A stretch of 44,920 nt of DNA from Desulfurispira natronophila. GTDB lineage: Bacteria; Chrysiogenota; Chrysiogenetes; Chrysiogenales; Chrysiogenaceae. Shown here one piece after another: positions 25,839 through 36,501 of this stretch. The position numbers and the translations under genes were made by a program. The stretch lies in contig NZ_JACHID010000016.1 in NCBI RefSeq assembly GCF_014203025.1, positions 1 to 44,920 of the forward strand, written 5' to 3'. The notes beneath the pieces are model-generated. The model saw only the letters and a program-made list of their open reading frames with translations. It had not been told where the DNA came from and ran no database searches. Position 1 is the first letter of the stretch; each line of letters begins with the position of its first letter.

Positions 25839-27602
25839 TTGAAAACCTCTTATGGATTAAGTATCAGCTCCGGTATGGCCAGGGGAAGCCTGACCCATCT
25901 GCACGAAGAAGATAACCGCATTCAATCGATCTATATTTCCAAACAGGATGTAAAGACCGAGTTGGAGCGTTTTTACCAGGCATGTTCCTACGCCCGGCGT
26001 GAACTGGAGCAATCTGCACAAGTTCTGGCTGATATGCTGGGGGAAAGTCAGAAATTTATTATTGAGCCACAGATCCTGATTTTACAGGACAGTTTTTTTA
26101 ATAACTCTATTTGCCATCATATTGAGTCAGGTCCTTATTCCCTTGAATATGCTACACAAAAGTTTCGTGAAGAGGTGATGTCGTCTTTTCGCTCTGTTGA
26201 AGATGCCTATTTGCGGGAGCGAATGCAGGATATTTTCTCCGTCATTGCCATAGTCCTTAAATATTCGCGTTCGGATACTTTAATGACAACACTGGACGCG
26301 TATCGCAGCAGTGAGCTGCAGGGAAGTATTGTTTACGCCAATGACATTGCTCCCAGCGAACTTACACTTTTGCTGGCAAATGGAATTGTGGGAGCTGTTA
26401 CCCTGGAGACTTCACCCCTTAGCCACACTGCTATCTTGTGTAAAAGCCTGGAAATTCCTTTATTAACAGGGGTAGAACGACCAATTCAAAAAAACTCATT
26501 GGCCATACTTGATACCTATAAGGGTACCATTACCGTTGACCCCGACGCACAGATGCTGGAGCTCTACGAAAAGAGACAGCAGCGTTTTATGAAGTATAAG
26601 ACCCAGATGGTCTCCTCATCCTTTTTGCACTCTGACTCCGACATATCTCTCTACGGGAATGTTGAGATAGCGGCAGAAGCCATACATTTGAAGGAGTACC
26701 AAGCTAAAGGTATTGGTCTGTTACGAAGTGAATTTATGGTTCTTCAGGCCCGCTCACTTCCTGGGTTTGCTGAACAGCGAGAGTTCATGGCTTCAATCCT
26801 GCAAAAGGCCGGTTATATCTCAACTACAATACGTACGCTTGATGTGGGATCTGACAAAGTAGCAGAGTTTATGGATATGACGTCAGAGGCCAATCCAGCA
26901 CTGGGACTTAGAGGAATTCGATACAGCCTCGCCCACCCTGAAGAATTTCTTATCCACCTAAAAGCCATAGTTTCACTCTGTGAGCTGGCTCCCATACAGA
27001 TAATGCTTCCAATGGTGAGTATGCCGTGGGAAGTGGTGAAGGCACGGCAATACCTACATCAAGCTATACGCGAGTTGCAGGCTGAAGGCTACCATGTGCC
27101 TGACTCAGTACCCCTTGGAATCATGGTAGAAACTCCAGCTTGTGCACTTGGCATTGAAAGATTTGCTCACTTGGCAGACTTTTTCAGCGTAGGCACAAAC
27201 GATTTAACCCAGTACATTATGGCCAGTGATCGTGGTAACAAATGCGTGGGTGACCTCTGTAGTCCTTATCAACCACCCGTTCTTGAGCTTTTGCAGCGCA
27301 TTGCTGACGCATCGAAATCCATGGCTGTTCCTGTCAGTGTTTGTGGCGAAACAGCTTCAGATATTTTTTACTTGCCCCTGCTGCACGGAATGGGTTACAG
27401 GTCATTCAGTGTGCGTACTTCCACAATACCGGAAATTCGCGTAGTTCTTTCCGGTATAGACTCAAAGCGAAGTCGATACTTGGTTGAGCAGGCACTGAGA
27501 TGCAGTAGTGCTGAAGAAACCATTCAGTTATGTGATAACTTTATGGCAGAAATTCTTTCTGCCGAACTTTTTGAGTATGTAATGGTGAACCGAACATGTT
27601 GA
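25839..27602 (+). CDS. ptsI: PTS enzyme I
   Basis: PEP-protein phosphotransferase, about 587 residues. The start is TTG 25839 (GAGGAG SD, seven bases away). An earlier in-frame TTG at 25821 lies inside ptsH. The active-site histidine is in SPLSHTAILCKSLEIPLLTG. The PEP-binding barrel shows GLLRSEFM, the TPACALGIE region and SVGTNDLTQYIMASDRGN, and the C-terminal cysteine is in VCGETA. It completes the phosphorelay EI, HPr, EIIA, EIIB. Its stop overlaps argD. Confidence 0.95.
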   Translation: MKTSYGLSISSGMARGSLTHLHEEDNRIQSIYISKQDVKTELERFYQACSYARRELEQSAQVLADMLGESQKFIIEPQILILQDSFFNNSICHHIESGPYSLEYATQKFREEVMSSFRSVEDAYLRERMQDIFSVIAIVLKYSRSDTLMTTLDAYRSSELQGSIVYANDIAPSELTLLLANGIVGAVTLETSPLSHTAILCKSLEIPLLTGVERPIQKNSLAILDTYKGTITVDPDAQMLELYEKRQQRFMKYKTQMVSSSFLHSDSDISLYGNVEIAAEAIHLKEYQAKGIGLLRSEFMVLQARSLPGFAEQREFMASILQKAGYISTTIRTLDVGSDKVAEFMDMTSEANPALGLRGIRYSLAHPEEFLIHLKAIVSLCELAPIQIMLPMVSMPWEVVKARQYLHQAIRELQAEGYHVPDSVPLGIMVETPACALGIERFAHLADFFSVGTNDLTQYIMASDRGNKCVGDLCSPYQPPVLELLQRIADASKSMAVPVSVCGETASDIFYLPLLHGMGYRSFSVRTSTIPEIRVVLSGIDSKRSRYLVEQALRCSSAEETIQLCDNFMAEILSAELFEYVMVNRTC

Positions 27603-28753
27603 CACACTTAATTGAAAACTACCGGCGATTTGATCGCACCTTTGTTTCCGGCCGTAATGCTATATTATTCGACGATCAGGGCAGAGAGTACATAGACATG
27701 CTGAGTGGTGTTGCCGTTACGAATGTCGGGCATGGAAATCAACGTGTTTTGCAGCGGGTTCAAGAGCAACTGCCTAAACTGATTCACGTATCCAATTTTT
27801 TTCATATTCAGCAGCAGCAAGAATTGGCTCAACGCATTGTGCAGCACTCCTTTCCAGCCAAAGGTTTTTTTTGCAACTCTGGTGCTGAGGCTAATGAGGC
27901 AGCGGTTAAATTGGCTCGCCTTTACTCTTATAATCGTCGTGGCGAAGGTAATTTCCACATTGTCACTCTGCTGCGCTCCTTTCATGGACGCACCATGGCT
28001 GGAATTTCTGCCACAGGCCAGGAGAAGGTAAAGCTAGGCTTCAATCCTTTACTTAACGGATTTATTCATGTGGAGCCTAACGATATGGAAGCTATGGCAA
28101 CTGCAGCAAAAGGAGCTGCGGCTGTCCTGATTGAGCTGGTGCAGGGTGAAAGCGGTGTTCACCCCTTGGATGTCGGTTATGTAAGGGAGCTGCGTGACTT
28201 TTGCAGTGCAAATGATATTTTGCTTATGATCGACGAGGTGCAGACTGGCATTGGTCGTACCGGCCGTATGTTCGCTTTTCAGAATTACCAGATTGAGCCT
28301 GATGTATTTACTATCGCCAAAGGGCTGGGCAATGGCTTTCCCATAGGTGCCATGTTTGCCAAAGAGCCCTTTGCTGCTCATATGGCTCCGGGAACCCATG
28401 GTTCAACATTCGGTGGCAATCCCCTGTGCTGCAGTGCTGCTCTTGGAGTGCTGGATGCCTTTGAGTCAGACAGGATTTTGGAGCACGTAGAGATTGCACA
28501 AGCACATATGCATCAGATTTGTCAAGCCATGCGAAAACGTAACGTCATCGAGTTCCACCGTGGACTGGGGATGATGTTTGCCCTGGAGCTTTCCAAACCT
28601 ATGCCTAATCTGGTACAAAGATGTCTTGACTTTGGGCTCATCATTAATCAGACAGCGCCTGAAACAGTTCGCCTGCTGCCACCACTGACTATATCCTGTG
28701 ATGAAATCAGCCGTGGTATGGAAACTCTTGAGCAGGTTATAACAGAAAGTTGA
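27596..28753 (+). CDS. argD: Acetylornithine aminotransferase
   Basis: A PLP enzyme that makes N-acetylornithine from its semialdehyde in arginine synthesis. The 385-residue class III aminotransferase shows FFCNSGAEANEAAVKLAR, IDEVQTGIGRTG and the PLP lysine in TIAKGLGNGFPIGAM. It starts seven bases before the ptsI stop, so the PTS and arginine genes are physically coupled. No strong SD is seen. Confidence 0.94.
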   Translation: MLTHLIENYRRFDRTFVSGRNAILFDDQGREYIDMLSGVAVTNVGHGNQRVLQRVQEQLPKLIHVSNFFHIQQQQELAQRIVQHSFPAKGFFCNSGAEANEAAVKLARLYSYNRRGEGNFHIVTLLRSFHGRTMAGISATGQEKVKLGFNPLLNGFIHVEPNDMEAMATAAKGAAAVLIELVQGESGVHPLDVGYVRELRDFCSANDILLMIDEVQTGIGRTGRMFAFQNYQIEPDVFTIAKGLGNGFPIGAMFAKEPFAAHMAPGTHGSTFGGNPLCCSAALGVLDAFESDRILEHVEIAQAHMHQICQAMRKRNVIEFHRGLGMMFALELSKPMPNLVQRCLDFGLIINQTAPETVRLLPPLTISCDEISRGMETLEQVITES

Positions 28754-28864
28754 TACAACACCTGTTTTATGACTGCCAAAATGGTCGCTTAAAATGATGC
28801 CATATAGTTATTTCATTAATAATAAACAACTGCCTACTGTGGCGGGCCACCAAAGGAACTTCAT

Positions 28865-29785
28865 ATGAAACACTTCATCGCTCTGCGGGACTACAGCCAG
28901 CAAGAGCTGCAGCTTATACTGGAGCAGGCATTTCTTCTGAAGTCACAACAAAAACAGAAAACTCGACACCGCTTGCTTGAGGGCAAAACGTTAGCCATGA
29001 TTTTTGAAAAATCCTCCACGCGGACTCGAGTTTCTTTTGAAACCGGCATATTCCAATTAGGTGGCGTGGGACTTTTCCTGAGCTCACAAGACCTGCAAAT
29101 GGGACGCGGCGAACCTATTAAAGATACTGCAGTGGTCCTCTCTCGCTACGTGGATGGCATTATGATTCGCACTTTTGCCCACGAGACGGTTGAAGAGCTA
29201 GCCATGCACTCCTCTGTACCTGTGATTAACGGCCTTTCGGATCTTTTGCATCCTTGTCAAATCATGGCAGACGTCATGACCATGATGGAGCACAGCCCTA
29301 AGCCAATCAATGAAATTGAGGTTGCATACGTGGGTGACGGCAACAATGTTGCCAACTCATTGGTCTATGGTGCTGCCAGTCTGGGTTACCATGTTCGCAT
29401 CGCCACACCACCAGGCTACGAGATTCCCGAGCGCATAGCTGAGCACGCACGGCAGATTGCGACCTCTACCAACGCACGTATTACCTTTACCCACGACCCT
29501 GCTGAAGCGGTGCAAGGTTGCGACTTTGTGTACACCGATACCTGGGCCAGCATGGGGCAAGAAGAAGAAAAGCAACAGCGCTTAGACGATTTTCGTGGCT
29601 TTACTGTTGATGAAAAACTCATGTCGCTGGGATCACCTGACTGCAAGTTTCTTCACTGCTTACCTGCCTATCGGGACATGGAAGTCAGTGCAGATGTGTG
29701 CGACGGACCTCGCAGTATAATATATGATCAGGCAGAAAATCGCCTTCATGCTCAAAAGGCGATTATGGCTTACCTGATGACCTAA
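28865..29785 (+). CDS. argF: Ornithine carbamoyltransferase
   Basis: Joins ornithine and carbamoyl phosphate to form citrulline. The 306-residue enzyme carries the carbamoyl-phosphate motif SSTRTRVSFE, HPCQIMADVMT and the ornithine-site HCLPAYRD. An AAAGGA SD precedes the ATG. A 111-base AT-rich gap after argD may hold a promoter. No convincing ARG box was found there. Confidence 0.96.
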   Translation: MKHFIALRDYSQQELQLILEQAFLLKSQQKQKTRHRLLEGKTLAMIFEKSSTRTRVSFETGIFQLGGVGLFLSSQDLQMGRGEPIKDTAVVLSRYVDGIMIRTFAHETVEELAMHSSVPVINGLSDLLHPCQIMADVMTMMEHSPKPINEIEVAYVGDGNNVANSLVYGAASLGYHVRIATPPGYEIPERIAEHARQIATSTNARITFTHDPAEAVQGCDFVYTDTWASMGQEEEKQQRLDDFRGFTVDEKLMSLGSPDCKFLHCLPAYRDMEVSADVCDGPRSIIYDQAENRLHAQKAIMAYLMT

Positions 29786-29841
29786 ATAAAAACTAGTTAT
29801 ATTGAACATACTTAATGAATTACAAACCAGGAGGAAAAACC

Positions 29842-31065
29842 ATGGCAAACAAGGATCAAGTAAACAAGGTCGTACTCGCATACAGTGGTGGCCTTGACAC
29901 CAGCGTTATTCTCAAATGGCTTATCAAGGAGTATGATTGCGAAGTCATTGCCTTTACAGCAGATCTTGGACAAGAAGAAGAGCTGGACTCGGTTGAGCCC
30001 AAAGCCCTTAAAACAGGAGCCTCCAAAGTTTACATCACTGATCTTCGCGACGAGTTTGCCAGCGACTTCATCTACCCCATGATGCGATCCAGTTGCATTT
30101 ATGAAGGGCGCTACCTGCTGGGCACCTCTATTGCTCGCCCTCTTATAACCAAGGGCATGATGGATGTTGTAGCCAAAGAAGGAGCTCAAGCCATCAGCCA
30201 TGGTGCTACTGGAAAAGGCAATGACCAGGTGCGCTTTGAGCTGGCGGCCTATCATTTCGATCCTTCCATCAAGGTAATTGCTCCTTGGCGCGAGTGGGAC
30301 CTAAATTCCCGCGATGCCCTGGTTAAGTTTGCCAAGGATAACGATATCGAAATTCCTCCTGCCAAGAAATCTCCTTACTCACGCGATCGCAACCTGATGC
30401 ACATTTCTCACGAAGGCAACAATCTGGAAGATCCTTGGTGGGAGCCTGATGAGGATGTATATGTCCTGAGTGTCTCTCCGGAAAACGCACCGGACAAGCC
30501 GACCTGGCTGGAGCTTGAGTTTGAGAAAGGTGATGTGGTAGCAATTAACGGTGAACGAATGACTCCCCTGCAGGTCTTCCAGTTTCTAAATAAAGTTGGA
30601 GGAGCCAATGGAGTTGGCCGACTCGACCTGTTGGAGAATCGTTACGTTGGAATGAAATCCCGTGGTGTTTATGAAACACCAGGTGGAACCATTTACTACG
30701 AGGCACACCGGGGCATGGAAGAGCTGACCATGGATCGTGAAGTTATGAACCTGCGTGACTCTTTGATTCCTCGCTATGCGGGTATGGTATATAACGGATA
30801 TTGGTTCTCTCCTGAGCGAGAGGCTCTGCAGGCACTGATCGATGAAACTCAAAAAACTGTTAACGGAACGGTTCGGGTAAAAATCTATAAAGGCAATGTG
30901 ACTGTTACAGGCCGCAAATCTGCCACTGACTCCCTTTTTGATGCCAACATATCTACCTTTGAGGAAGATCATCAGGTTTATAACCAGGCAGACGCCGAAG
31001 GCTTTATTAAACTCAACGCCTTGCGACTGAAAATTCGCAGTAAACTTTATGGAGCAAAAAAGTAG
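29842..31065 (+). CDS. argG: Argininosuccinate synthase
   Basis: Condenses citrulline and aspartate with ATP. The 407-residue protein starts at ATG 29842, with AGGAGG seven bases upstream. The ATP pyrophosphatase loop [15 protein letters not shown] is at the N-terminus, and [16 protein letters not shown] follows. argH is not in the window. The last bases overlap the AMMECR1 gene. Confidence 0.97.
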   Translation: MANKDQVNKVVLAYSGGLDTSVILKWLIKEYDCEVIAFTADLGQEEELDSVEPKALKTGASKVYITDLRDEFASDFIYPMMRSSCIYEGRYLLGTSIARPLITKGMMDVVAKEGAQAISHGATGKGNDQVRFELAAYHFDPSIKVIAPWREWDLNSRDALVKFAKDNDIEIPPAKKSPYSRDRNLMHISHEGNNLEDPWWEPDEDVYVLSVSPENAPDKPTWLELEFEKGDVVAINGERMTPLQVFQFLNKVGGANGVGRLDLLENRYVGMKSRGVYETPGGTIYYEAHRGMEELTMDREVMNLRDSLIPRYAGMVYNGYWFSPEREALQALIDETQKTVNGTVRVKIYKGNVTVTGRKSATDSLFDANISTFEEDHQVYNQADAEGFIKLNALRLKIRSKLYGAKK

Positions 31066-31612
31066 TAAAATGGCGGATTTAGAGCTGACAGATAATCAGA
31101 AAAGAAATATTATATCACGCGTACGGAATACACTGCGACAGGAACTTGGAATGGAAGTACTTCAAACTGAGTATGATATTCCTGATCTTCGCGTAGGACT
31201 TTTTGTCACTCTCATAAAGGGAGGTCAGCTGCGTGGTTGTATTGGCACTTTTCTGGAGCAGCCACTGGATCAGAATCTCCAGTCCATGGCATGCGCTGCT
31301 GCTTTTAATGATCACCGCTTTCCAGTGCTCAAGCGCGACGAATTCGATGAATTGCGTATTGAGGTTACCCTGATGAGCTCGGCATTTCCTATTAAAGCTG
31401 AAGATGTGGAAGTGGGACGCCATGGACTTATTATAACCATGGGTCACCACAAGGGGGTACTGTTGCCCCAAGTTGCAGTTGATCACAGATGGGATAGGTC
31501 AGCATTTATAGAACACACCTGCATCAAAGCGGGATTGCCAGCACAAGCCTATACGCAATCAAATTGTTGTATTGAAGCCTTTGAGGCTGTAATAGTCGGC
31601 GAGGAGAACTGA
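31049..31612 (+). CDS. AMMECR1-domain protein (AmmeMemoRadiSam protein A)
   Basis: A 187-residue AMMECR1 protein with the signature LRGCIGTF near residue 62. The family often occurs with a radical SAM protein and a Memo-like protein, but neither is near here. The ATG at 31049 overlaps argG by 17 bases and has no SD. An ATG at 31070, four bases past the argG stop, is an equally possible start. The biochemical role of the family is not settled. Confidence 0.88.
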   Translation: MEQKSSKMADLELTDNQKRNIISRVRNTLRQELGMEVLQTEYDIPDLRVGLFVTLIKGGQLRGCIGTFLEQPLDQNLQSMACAAAFNDHRFPVLKRDEFDELRIEVTLMSSAFPIKAEDVEVGRHGLIITMGHHKGVLLPQVAVDHRWDRSAFIEHTCIKAGLPAQAYTQSNCCIEAFEAVIVGEEN

Positions 31613-31669
31613 CCCTCACGGTGTAAGCGGGGATATCCCCCTAATTATAACTTTTTCAAGGAGAGTCTC

Positions 31670-33712
31670 ATGACCCCTGTCTTTTTTGCACTTGTCTGTT
31701 CCTTGCTGGGTATTGCCGTGGGGCTGCTTTATACCCAGAAAATCAATGCCATGGAAACTGGCAATGAAAGAATGGTATCTATTGCTGCTGCGATCCAAGA
31801 AGGGGCCTCAGCCTATCTGTGGCGCCAGTACAAAGCTATTGCTATTGTTGGCATAGCGGTAACGCTTATTATTGTTATTTTCCTCGATATTTATCAGGCT
31901 GCCGGCTTTGTTATTGGTGCAGTTTTTAGTGGTCTCGCAGGAATAATTGGCATGAACGTAAGTGTTCGGGCTAATGTGCGAGTCGCAGCTGCTGCTAAAC
32001 ACGGTGCACAACCGGCTCACAAGGTTGCGTTTATAGGTGGCGCTGTTACAGGTCTTTTGGTTGTTGGGCTTGGCCTGCTGGGAGTTGCTGGATACTACTA
32101 CTTGCTCACCCTCTTTTTGCCAGCTTCAGTTCACGGACACGAAGCTGCTGTCATTTCCCTTATTGGCCTTGCTTTTGGCTCTAGCCTTATATCTATGTTT
32201 GCGCGACTTGGCGGTGGTATTTACACCAAAGCTGCAGATGTTGGTGCCGACCTGGTGGGAAAAGTAGAGGCTGGAATACCTGAGGATGACCCTCGTAACC
32301 CTGCAGTTATTGCTGACAATGTGGGGGACAATGTTGGTGACTGCGCTGGCATGGCAGCCGACCTTTTTGAAACATATGCTGTAACAGCAATTGCTGCAAT
32401 GCTAATTGCCGTATTTATGGTAGGGGACAGCTTTAGTGTGGTCACTTACCCTCTTGTCCTTGGCGGCATCAGTATACTGGGCTCCATTGTAGGTAGCTTC
32501 TATACCAAGCTCACGAATGAAAACGTTATGGGTTCTTTGTACAAGGCCCTCATTATTTCTGCCATAATCAGTGCCATTGGTTTTTATCCTGCAACTATCA
32601 TTATGCTGGAAGGCGCAGTTGACAGTCCTCTCAATGTCTTTTTCTGTGCCATCATTGGTCTGATTGTTACCGGTCTGATTTTCTGGATCACGGAGTACTA
32701 TACATCAACCGAGCATACACCTGTCCGTAAGATTGCATCTGCCAGTGAATCCGGCAGCGCCACTAATATCATTTCCGGGCTGGCGGTAGGACTGCAATCA
32801 ACAGCACCCATAGTTATTGTGATTGTGGCAGGTATCTTGTCGTCCTATATACTGGCAGGTGTTTTTGGTGTTGCCATTGCCGCCATGAGTCTTCTTTCCA
32901 TGGCAGGCATGATTGTTACCCTCGACTCCTACGGTCCCATTACCGACAATGCAGGTGGTATTGCCGAAATGAGCGAGCTTGATTCCAGTGTACGTGCTGT
33001 TACCGATAAACTGGATGCCGTTGGCAACACAACCAAGGCAGTTACGAAAGGTTATGCTATTGGCTCTGCTGGCCTGGCCAGTATAGTACTTTTTTCTGCC
33101 TATCAGATTGATCTCGAGCGAATCAAGGGAATAACTATTCAATTCATGCTGAACGACCCCTTTGTCATTGCCGGACTCTTTATTGGTGGTCTGGTACCCT
33201 TTCTGGTTAGCTCTTTTGCCATGGAGGCCGTTGGGAAAGCAGCTGGTTCAGTAATTGAAGAAGTTCGCCGCCAGTTTCGCAACAACCCAAAGATCATGGA
33301 AGGCAAAGAGAAGCCTGACTACTATCAGTGTGTCAATATAGTTACTGGCGAAGCCATTAAGCAAATGATTATCCCTGCGTTGCTTCCAGTTGTTGTACCT
33401 ATTCTTGCCGTCTTGCTAGGTATACTTATAGCGCCGGATGCATCTGCAAAGATTCTGGCAGGAGTTCTGATTGGCTGTATTGTTACTGGTATTTTTGTAG
33501 CAATCTCACTGTGTAACAGTGGTGGTGCCTGGGATAATGCCAAGAAGTATATTGAGGATGGCAACCATGGTGGCAAAGGCTCTGAAGCCCATAAAGCTGC
33601 GGTCACTGGTGATACCGTTGGTGACCCGTACAAGGACACGGCTGGACCTGCCATTAATCCCGTTATAAAAGTGATTAACGTAGTAGCATTGCTTTTGATT
33701 CCATTCCTGTAA
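31670..33712 (+). CDS. hppA: Membrane-bound proton-translocating pyrophosphatase
   Basis: A 680-residue polytopic membrane pyrophosphatase that couples PPi hydrolysis to ion pumping. The catalytic loop [20 protein letters not shown], the following [19 protein letters not shown], and the late [17 protein letters not shown] are intact. The position that separates K+-dependent from K+-independent enzymes reads [10 protein letters not shown]: Lys rather than Ala, with Thr three residues on. This predicts a K+-independent H+ pump. An AAGGAGAG SD is present, and a strong hairpin follows the stop. Confidence 0.96.
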   Translation: MTPVFFALVCSLLGIAVGLLYTQKINAMETGNERMVSIAAAIQEGASAYLWRQYKAIAIVGIAVTLIIVIFLDIYQAAGFVIGAVFSGLAGIIGMNVSVRANVRVAAAAKHGAQPAHKVAFIGGAVTGLLVVGLGLLGVAGYYYLLTLFLPASVHGHEAAVISLIGLAFGSSLISMFARLGGGIYTKAADVGADLVGKVEAGIPEDDPRNPAVIADNVGDNVGDCAGMAADLFETYAVTAIAAMLIAVFMVGDSFSVVTYPLVLGGISILGSIVGSFYTKLTNENVMGSLYKALIISAIISAIGFYPATIIMLEGAVDSPLNVFFCAIIGLIVTGLIFWITEYYTSTEHTPVRKIASASESGSATNIISGLAVGLQSTAPIVIVIVAGILSSYILAGVFGVAIAAMSLLSMAGMIVTLDSYGPITDNAGGIAEMSELDSSVRAVTDKLDAVGNTTKAVTKGYAIGSAGLASIVLFSAYQIDLERIKGITIQFMLNDPFVIAGLFIGGLVPFLVSSFAMEAVGKAAGSVIEEVRRQFRNNPKIMEGKEKPDYYQCVNIVTGEAIKQMIIPALLPVVVPILAVLLGILIAPDASAKILAGVLIGCIVTGIFVAISLCNSGGAWDNAKKYIEDGNHGGKGSEAHKAAVTGDTVGDPYKDTAGPAINPVIKVINVVALLLIPFL

Positions 33713-33733
33713 GACAATCTGTGCATATTAACA

Positions 33734-33773
33734 ATAAGAACAGCCGCTGTCGTAAGTCAGCGGCTGTTCTTAT
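33734..33773. terminator. Bidirectional terminator between hppA and hflX
   Basis: A perfect 16-bp stem (33734-33749 with 33758-33773) and an 8-base loop lie between two convergent stops. The arm begins AT-rich (ATAAGAA) and ends GC-rich (CAGCCGCTG), so either strand gives a GC stem followed by a run rich in U. Confidence 0.85.
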
Positions 33774-33799
33774 ATCGCTTCAGGTGCAGTACACTTTCC

Positions 33800-35068
33800 T
33801 TATTTTGGTACATGATAACTACGCAGGTACTCCCACACATCCCGCTCAAGGTCAATATCCAGAACCCAGTTACCTTTATCATCAACCTCTTCATTATTTA
33901 TAGCTTTATGGCGATATAGTGCTGCCCGTAACTCTCCCTGGTTGGGAGAGAGAACTAGTTGACGCTGTACTCGGTCGTATCTCAACAACATGGCAACTGC
34001 TTCACGCAGCAAATCCAGTCCCACCCCAGACTTTGCACTACACCATACGCGCGTAGGTTTGCTACCACTCTCATATTCTATGCGAGGTTGAGCTTGTGGT
34101 AATAAATCAATTTTATTCATGATTAGCAACTGGGGGACGCTATCTGCTTCAATTTCAGAAAGTACCTGTTGCACTGATTCAATGTTGCGCTCCCACTCAT
34201 CACTGGCTGCGTCCACCACGTGTAGCACCAAAGCACTCTGTCGAGTTTGCTCAAGTGTGGAGCGAAAAGCCGCTACGAGAGTGTGGGGAAGGTGACGGAT
34301 AAATCCTACAGTGTCAGCTAGAATAACGTTCGCAACTCCTGGTATAGCCACCTGCCGTAAGGTAGGGTCAAGAGTAGCGAAAAGCTGGTCATGAGCGTAA
34401 ACGGAGGCATCCGTAAGAGCATTGAACAAGCTGGATTTCCCAGCATTAGTATAACCAACCAGAGATATTGTCGGAGTTTCATGCCGCTGACGATTCTGCC
34501 GCCCCTGTTGACGTTGGCGAGAAACCTTTTCCAGCCGCTGTTGAATGTATTGAATACGAAGTCTTATCAGTCGCCGATCGGTTTCAAGTTGTGTTTCACC
34601 TGGCCCACGCAGGCCAATACCACCTTTTTGTCGTTCGAGGTGTGTCCAGCCCCGAATCAAACGGGTAGAAAGGTAACGCAACTGTGCCAATTCTACCTGA
34701 AGTTTGCCTTCATAGGTTTGTGCACGCTGTGCAAAGATATCCAGTATCAATCCCGTTCGATCTATAACCCGGAGTTGTAATGAACGCTCAAGGTTACGCT
34801 GCTGGGCAGGGCTAAGAGCATGATTGAATATAATAATTTCTATCTCATGGTCTTCAATAGCTGATACCAGCTTCTCCACCTTGCCACTGCCAATAAAATA
34901 TTTTGGGTCTGGCCGCTGACGAGTACTTTGCAGAACCGTAACAACCTCTGCTCCTGCTGAGTAAACCAACTCTTTACATTCTTCTACATCTTCACGCTCA
35001 ACAGTTCCCAGTGGGAAGTTGACGTGGACAATAGCTGCCCGTTGCCCGCCCTCAAAGTTATCAAACAC
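33800..35068 (-). CDS. hflX: GTPase HflX
   Basis: A ribosome-associated GTPase that splits or rescues stalled ribosomes. The 422-residue protein has the HflX domain with the GIGLRGPGETQLETDRR signature, then the G domain: GYTNAGKSSLFNAL (P-loop), DTVGFIRHLPH (G3) and NKIDLL (G4). The GTG at 35068 has an AAAGGA SD. It is a single minus-strand gene, convergent with hppA and divergent from the L,D-transpeptidase. Confidence 0.96.
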   Translation of the reverse strand: MFDNFEGGQRAAIVHVNFPLGTVEREDVEECKELVYSAGAEVVTVLQSTRQRPDPKYFIGSGKVEKLVSAIEDHEIEIIIFNHALSPAQQRNLERSLQLRVIDRTGLILDIFAQRAQTYEGKLQVELAQLRYLSTRLIRGWTHLERQKGGIGLRGPGETQLETDRRLIRLRIQYIQQRLEKVSRQRQQGRQNRQRHETPTISLVGYTNAGKSSLFNALTDASVYAHDQLFATLDPTLRQVAIPGVANVILADTVGFIRHLPHTLVAAFRSTLEQTRQSALVLHVVDAASDEWERNIESVQQVLSEIEADSVPQLLIMNKIDLLPQAQPRIEYESGSKPTRVWCSAKSGVGLDLLREAVAMLLRYDRVQRQLVLSPNQGELRAALYRHKAINNEEVDDKGNWVLDIDLERDVWEYLRSYHVPK

Positions 35069-35245
35069 TACATATCCTTTCTTGCTGGATTTACAGATTA
35101 TTGTTTCATGGGTTTGAAAATCATCATTGTTTTATGTAACGGATCAAATGAATCGCTAGTGTTATGTTGCAATGAAAAGCAGAGCTAGCTTGGCTCGCCA
35201 GCAATAAATCGTAACAAACACTTTTTCTGCTTGACTCAGTTTTAC

Positions 35246-35273
35246 TTGAATAAAAGCATTCAGGTGATATATT
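35246..35273 (+). promoter_or_regulatory. Weak candidate promoter for the L,D-transpeptidase
   Basis: TTGAAT (35246-35251) and TATATT (35268-35273) are separated by 16 bases, about 45 bases before the GTG start at 35319. The spacing is short, and the surrounding 250-base divergent spacer is AT-rich, so a chance match is possible. Confidence 0.3.
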
Positions 35274-35318
35274 AATTTTTCGGTTATAAATTTGTTTAAT
35301 TTTTCAGAAGGATCAAAA

Positions 35319-36422
35319 GTGACAGCACACAATCGATATCGCATTTTATCACCGATAATTCTATTCATTAGTATGCTGATTATCTTTGCGGTGCAAGCCC
35401 ATGGCGAAGTAGGCTACTCCAGCGTCACCAGCAATGCTGTTGCTTTGAGAACCGCTACTATAGCACCGATATACGATGCTCCAGACGGTCAACGTATATC
35501 ATACTTGTCTGCCAATAAGCCATTCACATCCAATGAGTCTACCGGGACATGGCTGCGAATTACAGGGCACTTTCCTGACGGAGGCAACTGGCAACCAGCA
35601 CCTTCCTCATGGTGGATACATAGCGATTCTCTAGCCAAAGATATTTTACCCGAGATCTCAGTTGAGCCCCGCACCTACGAGGCTAAACGAATACTACGTA
35701 TCAAGGAAGCTCCTGGCAGCTCAACCTTGGTTGAGGAGTGGGAGTCGGGAACTCGACTTACTTCCAATCGACAGGCAGGCGACTGGATACGGGTCACAGG
35801 TTACTTTCCAGGCAAAAAATGGGAGCCTAATCAGGAGCATGACTGGTGGGTTCATAGCAGTTCCCTGCAGGACATTACTAAACCAAGCGTAGATTTAATT
35901 CCCTTGCCAGAAGGTCATTCCCGCTATATTGTGATTAACAAGACGACGTTTGAGCTTGAAGTCTTTGAGGTAAATCGAAAAGGTGAAGAGAAGCTAATCT
36001 TCAGCTCACTTGTTGGCCTCGGTATAGATCGCTGCCTTCCAGAGGAGCAGGGTGGCAACTGTTATTTCACCGAACCAGGTGCGTATAATGTGCGCTGGAA
36101 GATATACGAGCCTGATGGAATTGAGTGGTGCATTCCACCGTCCATGGAAAAAGAAGAGCGCTACGCTGATGCAATAGCCCGCGGACAGCGCTGCTTTCCC
36201 GGCGCACTGGGGAATTTCGCTCTCAATATAGGAAAGACATATGCAATCCACGGTACCCAAAACCTCGACAGTATTGGTCGCCGCAGCAGCAGTGGTTGTA
36301 TACGTACAGAAAATGCGGTATCAGAGCACTTGTACAGGCTCATGCGAGAAGGTGATGCTGTTTATATAGTAGAAGATGAGGAACACTTCACCCAAATGGT
36401 AGATCAACCACGTCAGGAGTAA
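35319..36422 (+). CDS. Secreted L,D-transpeptidase with two SH3-like domains
   Basis: A 367-residue envelope protein. The GTG at 35319 has AGAAGGA six bases upstream, and the N-terminus is a signal peptide (ILFISMLIIFAVQAHGE). Two similar SH3-like modules follow (about 35-115 and 118-195; note WLRITGHFPDGG against WIRVTGYFPGKK). Then comes a YkuD catalytic domain with HGTQNLDSIGRRSSSGCIR, the His and Cys of the active site. It should cross-link peptidoglycan or attach proteins to it. The catalytic domain has an insertion with three or four cysteines (CLPEEQGGNC, WCIPP, QRCFPG) that could form disulphides. Confidence 0.93.
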   Translation: MTAHNRYRILSPIILFISMLIIFAVQAHGEVGYSSVTSNAVALRTATIAPIYDAPDGQRISYLSANKPFTSNESTGTWLRITGHFPDGGNWQPAPSSWWIHSDSLAKDILPEISVEPRTYEAKRILRIKEAPGSSTLVEEWESGTRLTSNRQAGDWIRVTGYFPGKKWEPNQEHDWWVHSSSLQDITKPSVDLIPLPEGHSRYIVINKTTFELEVFEVNRKGEEKLIFSSLVGLGIDRCLPEEQGGNCYFTEPGAYNVRWKIYEPDGIEWCIPPSMEKEERYADAIARGQRCFPGALGNFALNIGKTYAIHGTQNLDSIGRRSSSGCIRTENAVSEHLYRLMREGDAVYIVEDEEHFTQMVDQPRQE

Positions 36423-36501
36423 TAAGTTCCACACTTGACATACTTGAGTTGAATAATCTAACCCTGTTAGCAAGCAGCATTGCTATCTTGCCCGCAAGTA
36501 C

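Noticed and set aside
28754-28864. ARG box upstream of argF
   Set aside because: The AT-rich palindromic hint near TTTCATTAATAATAAA does not match the ArgR consensus well enough.
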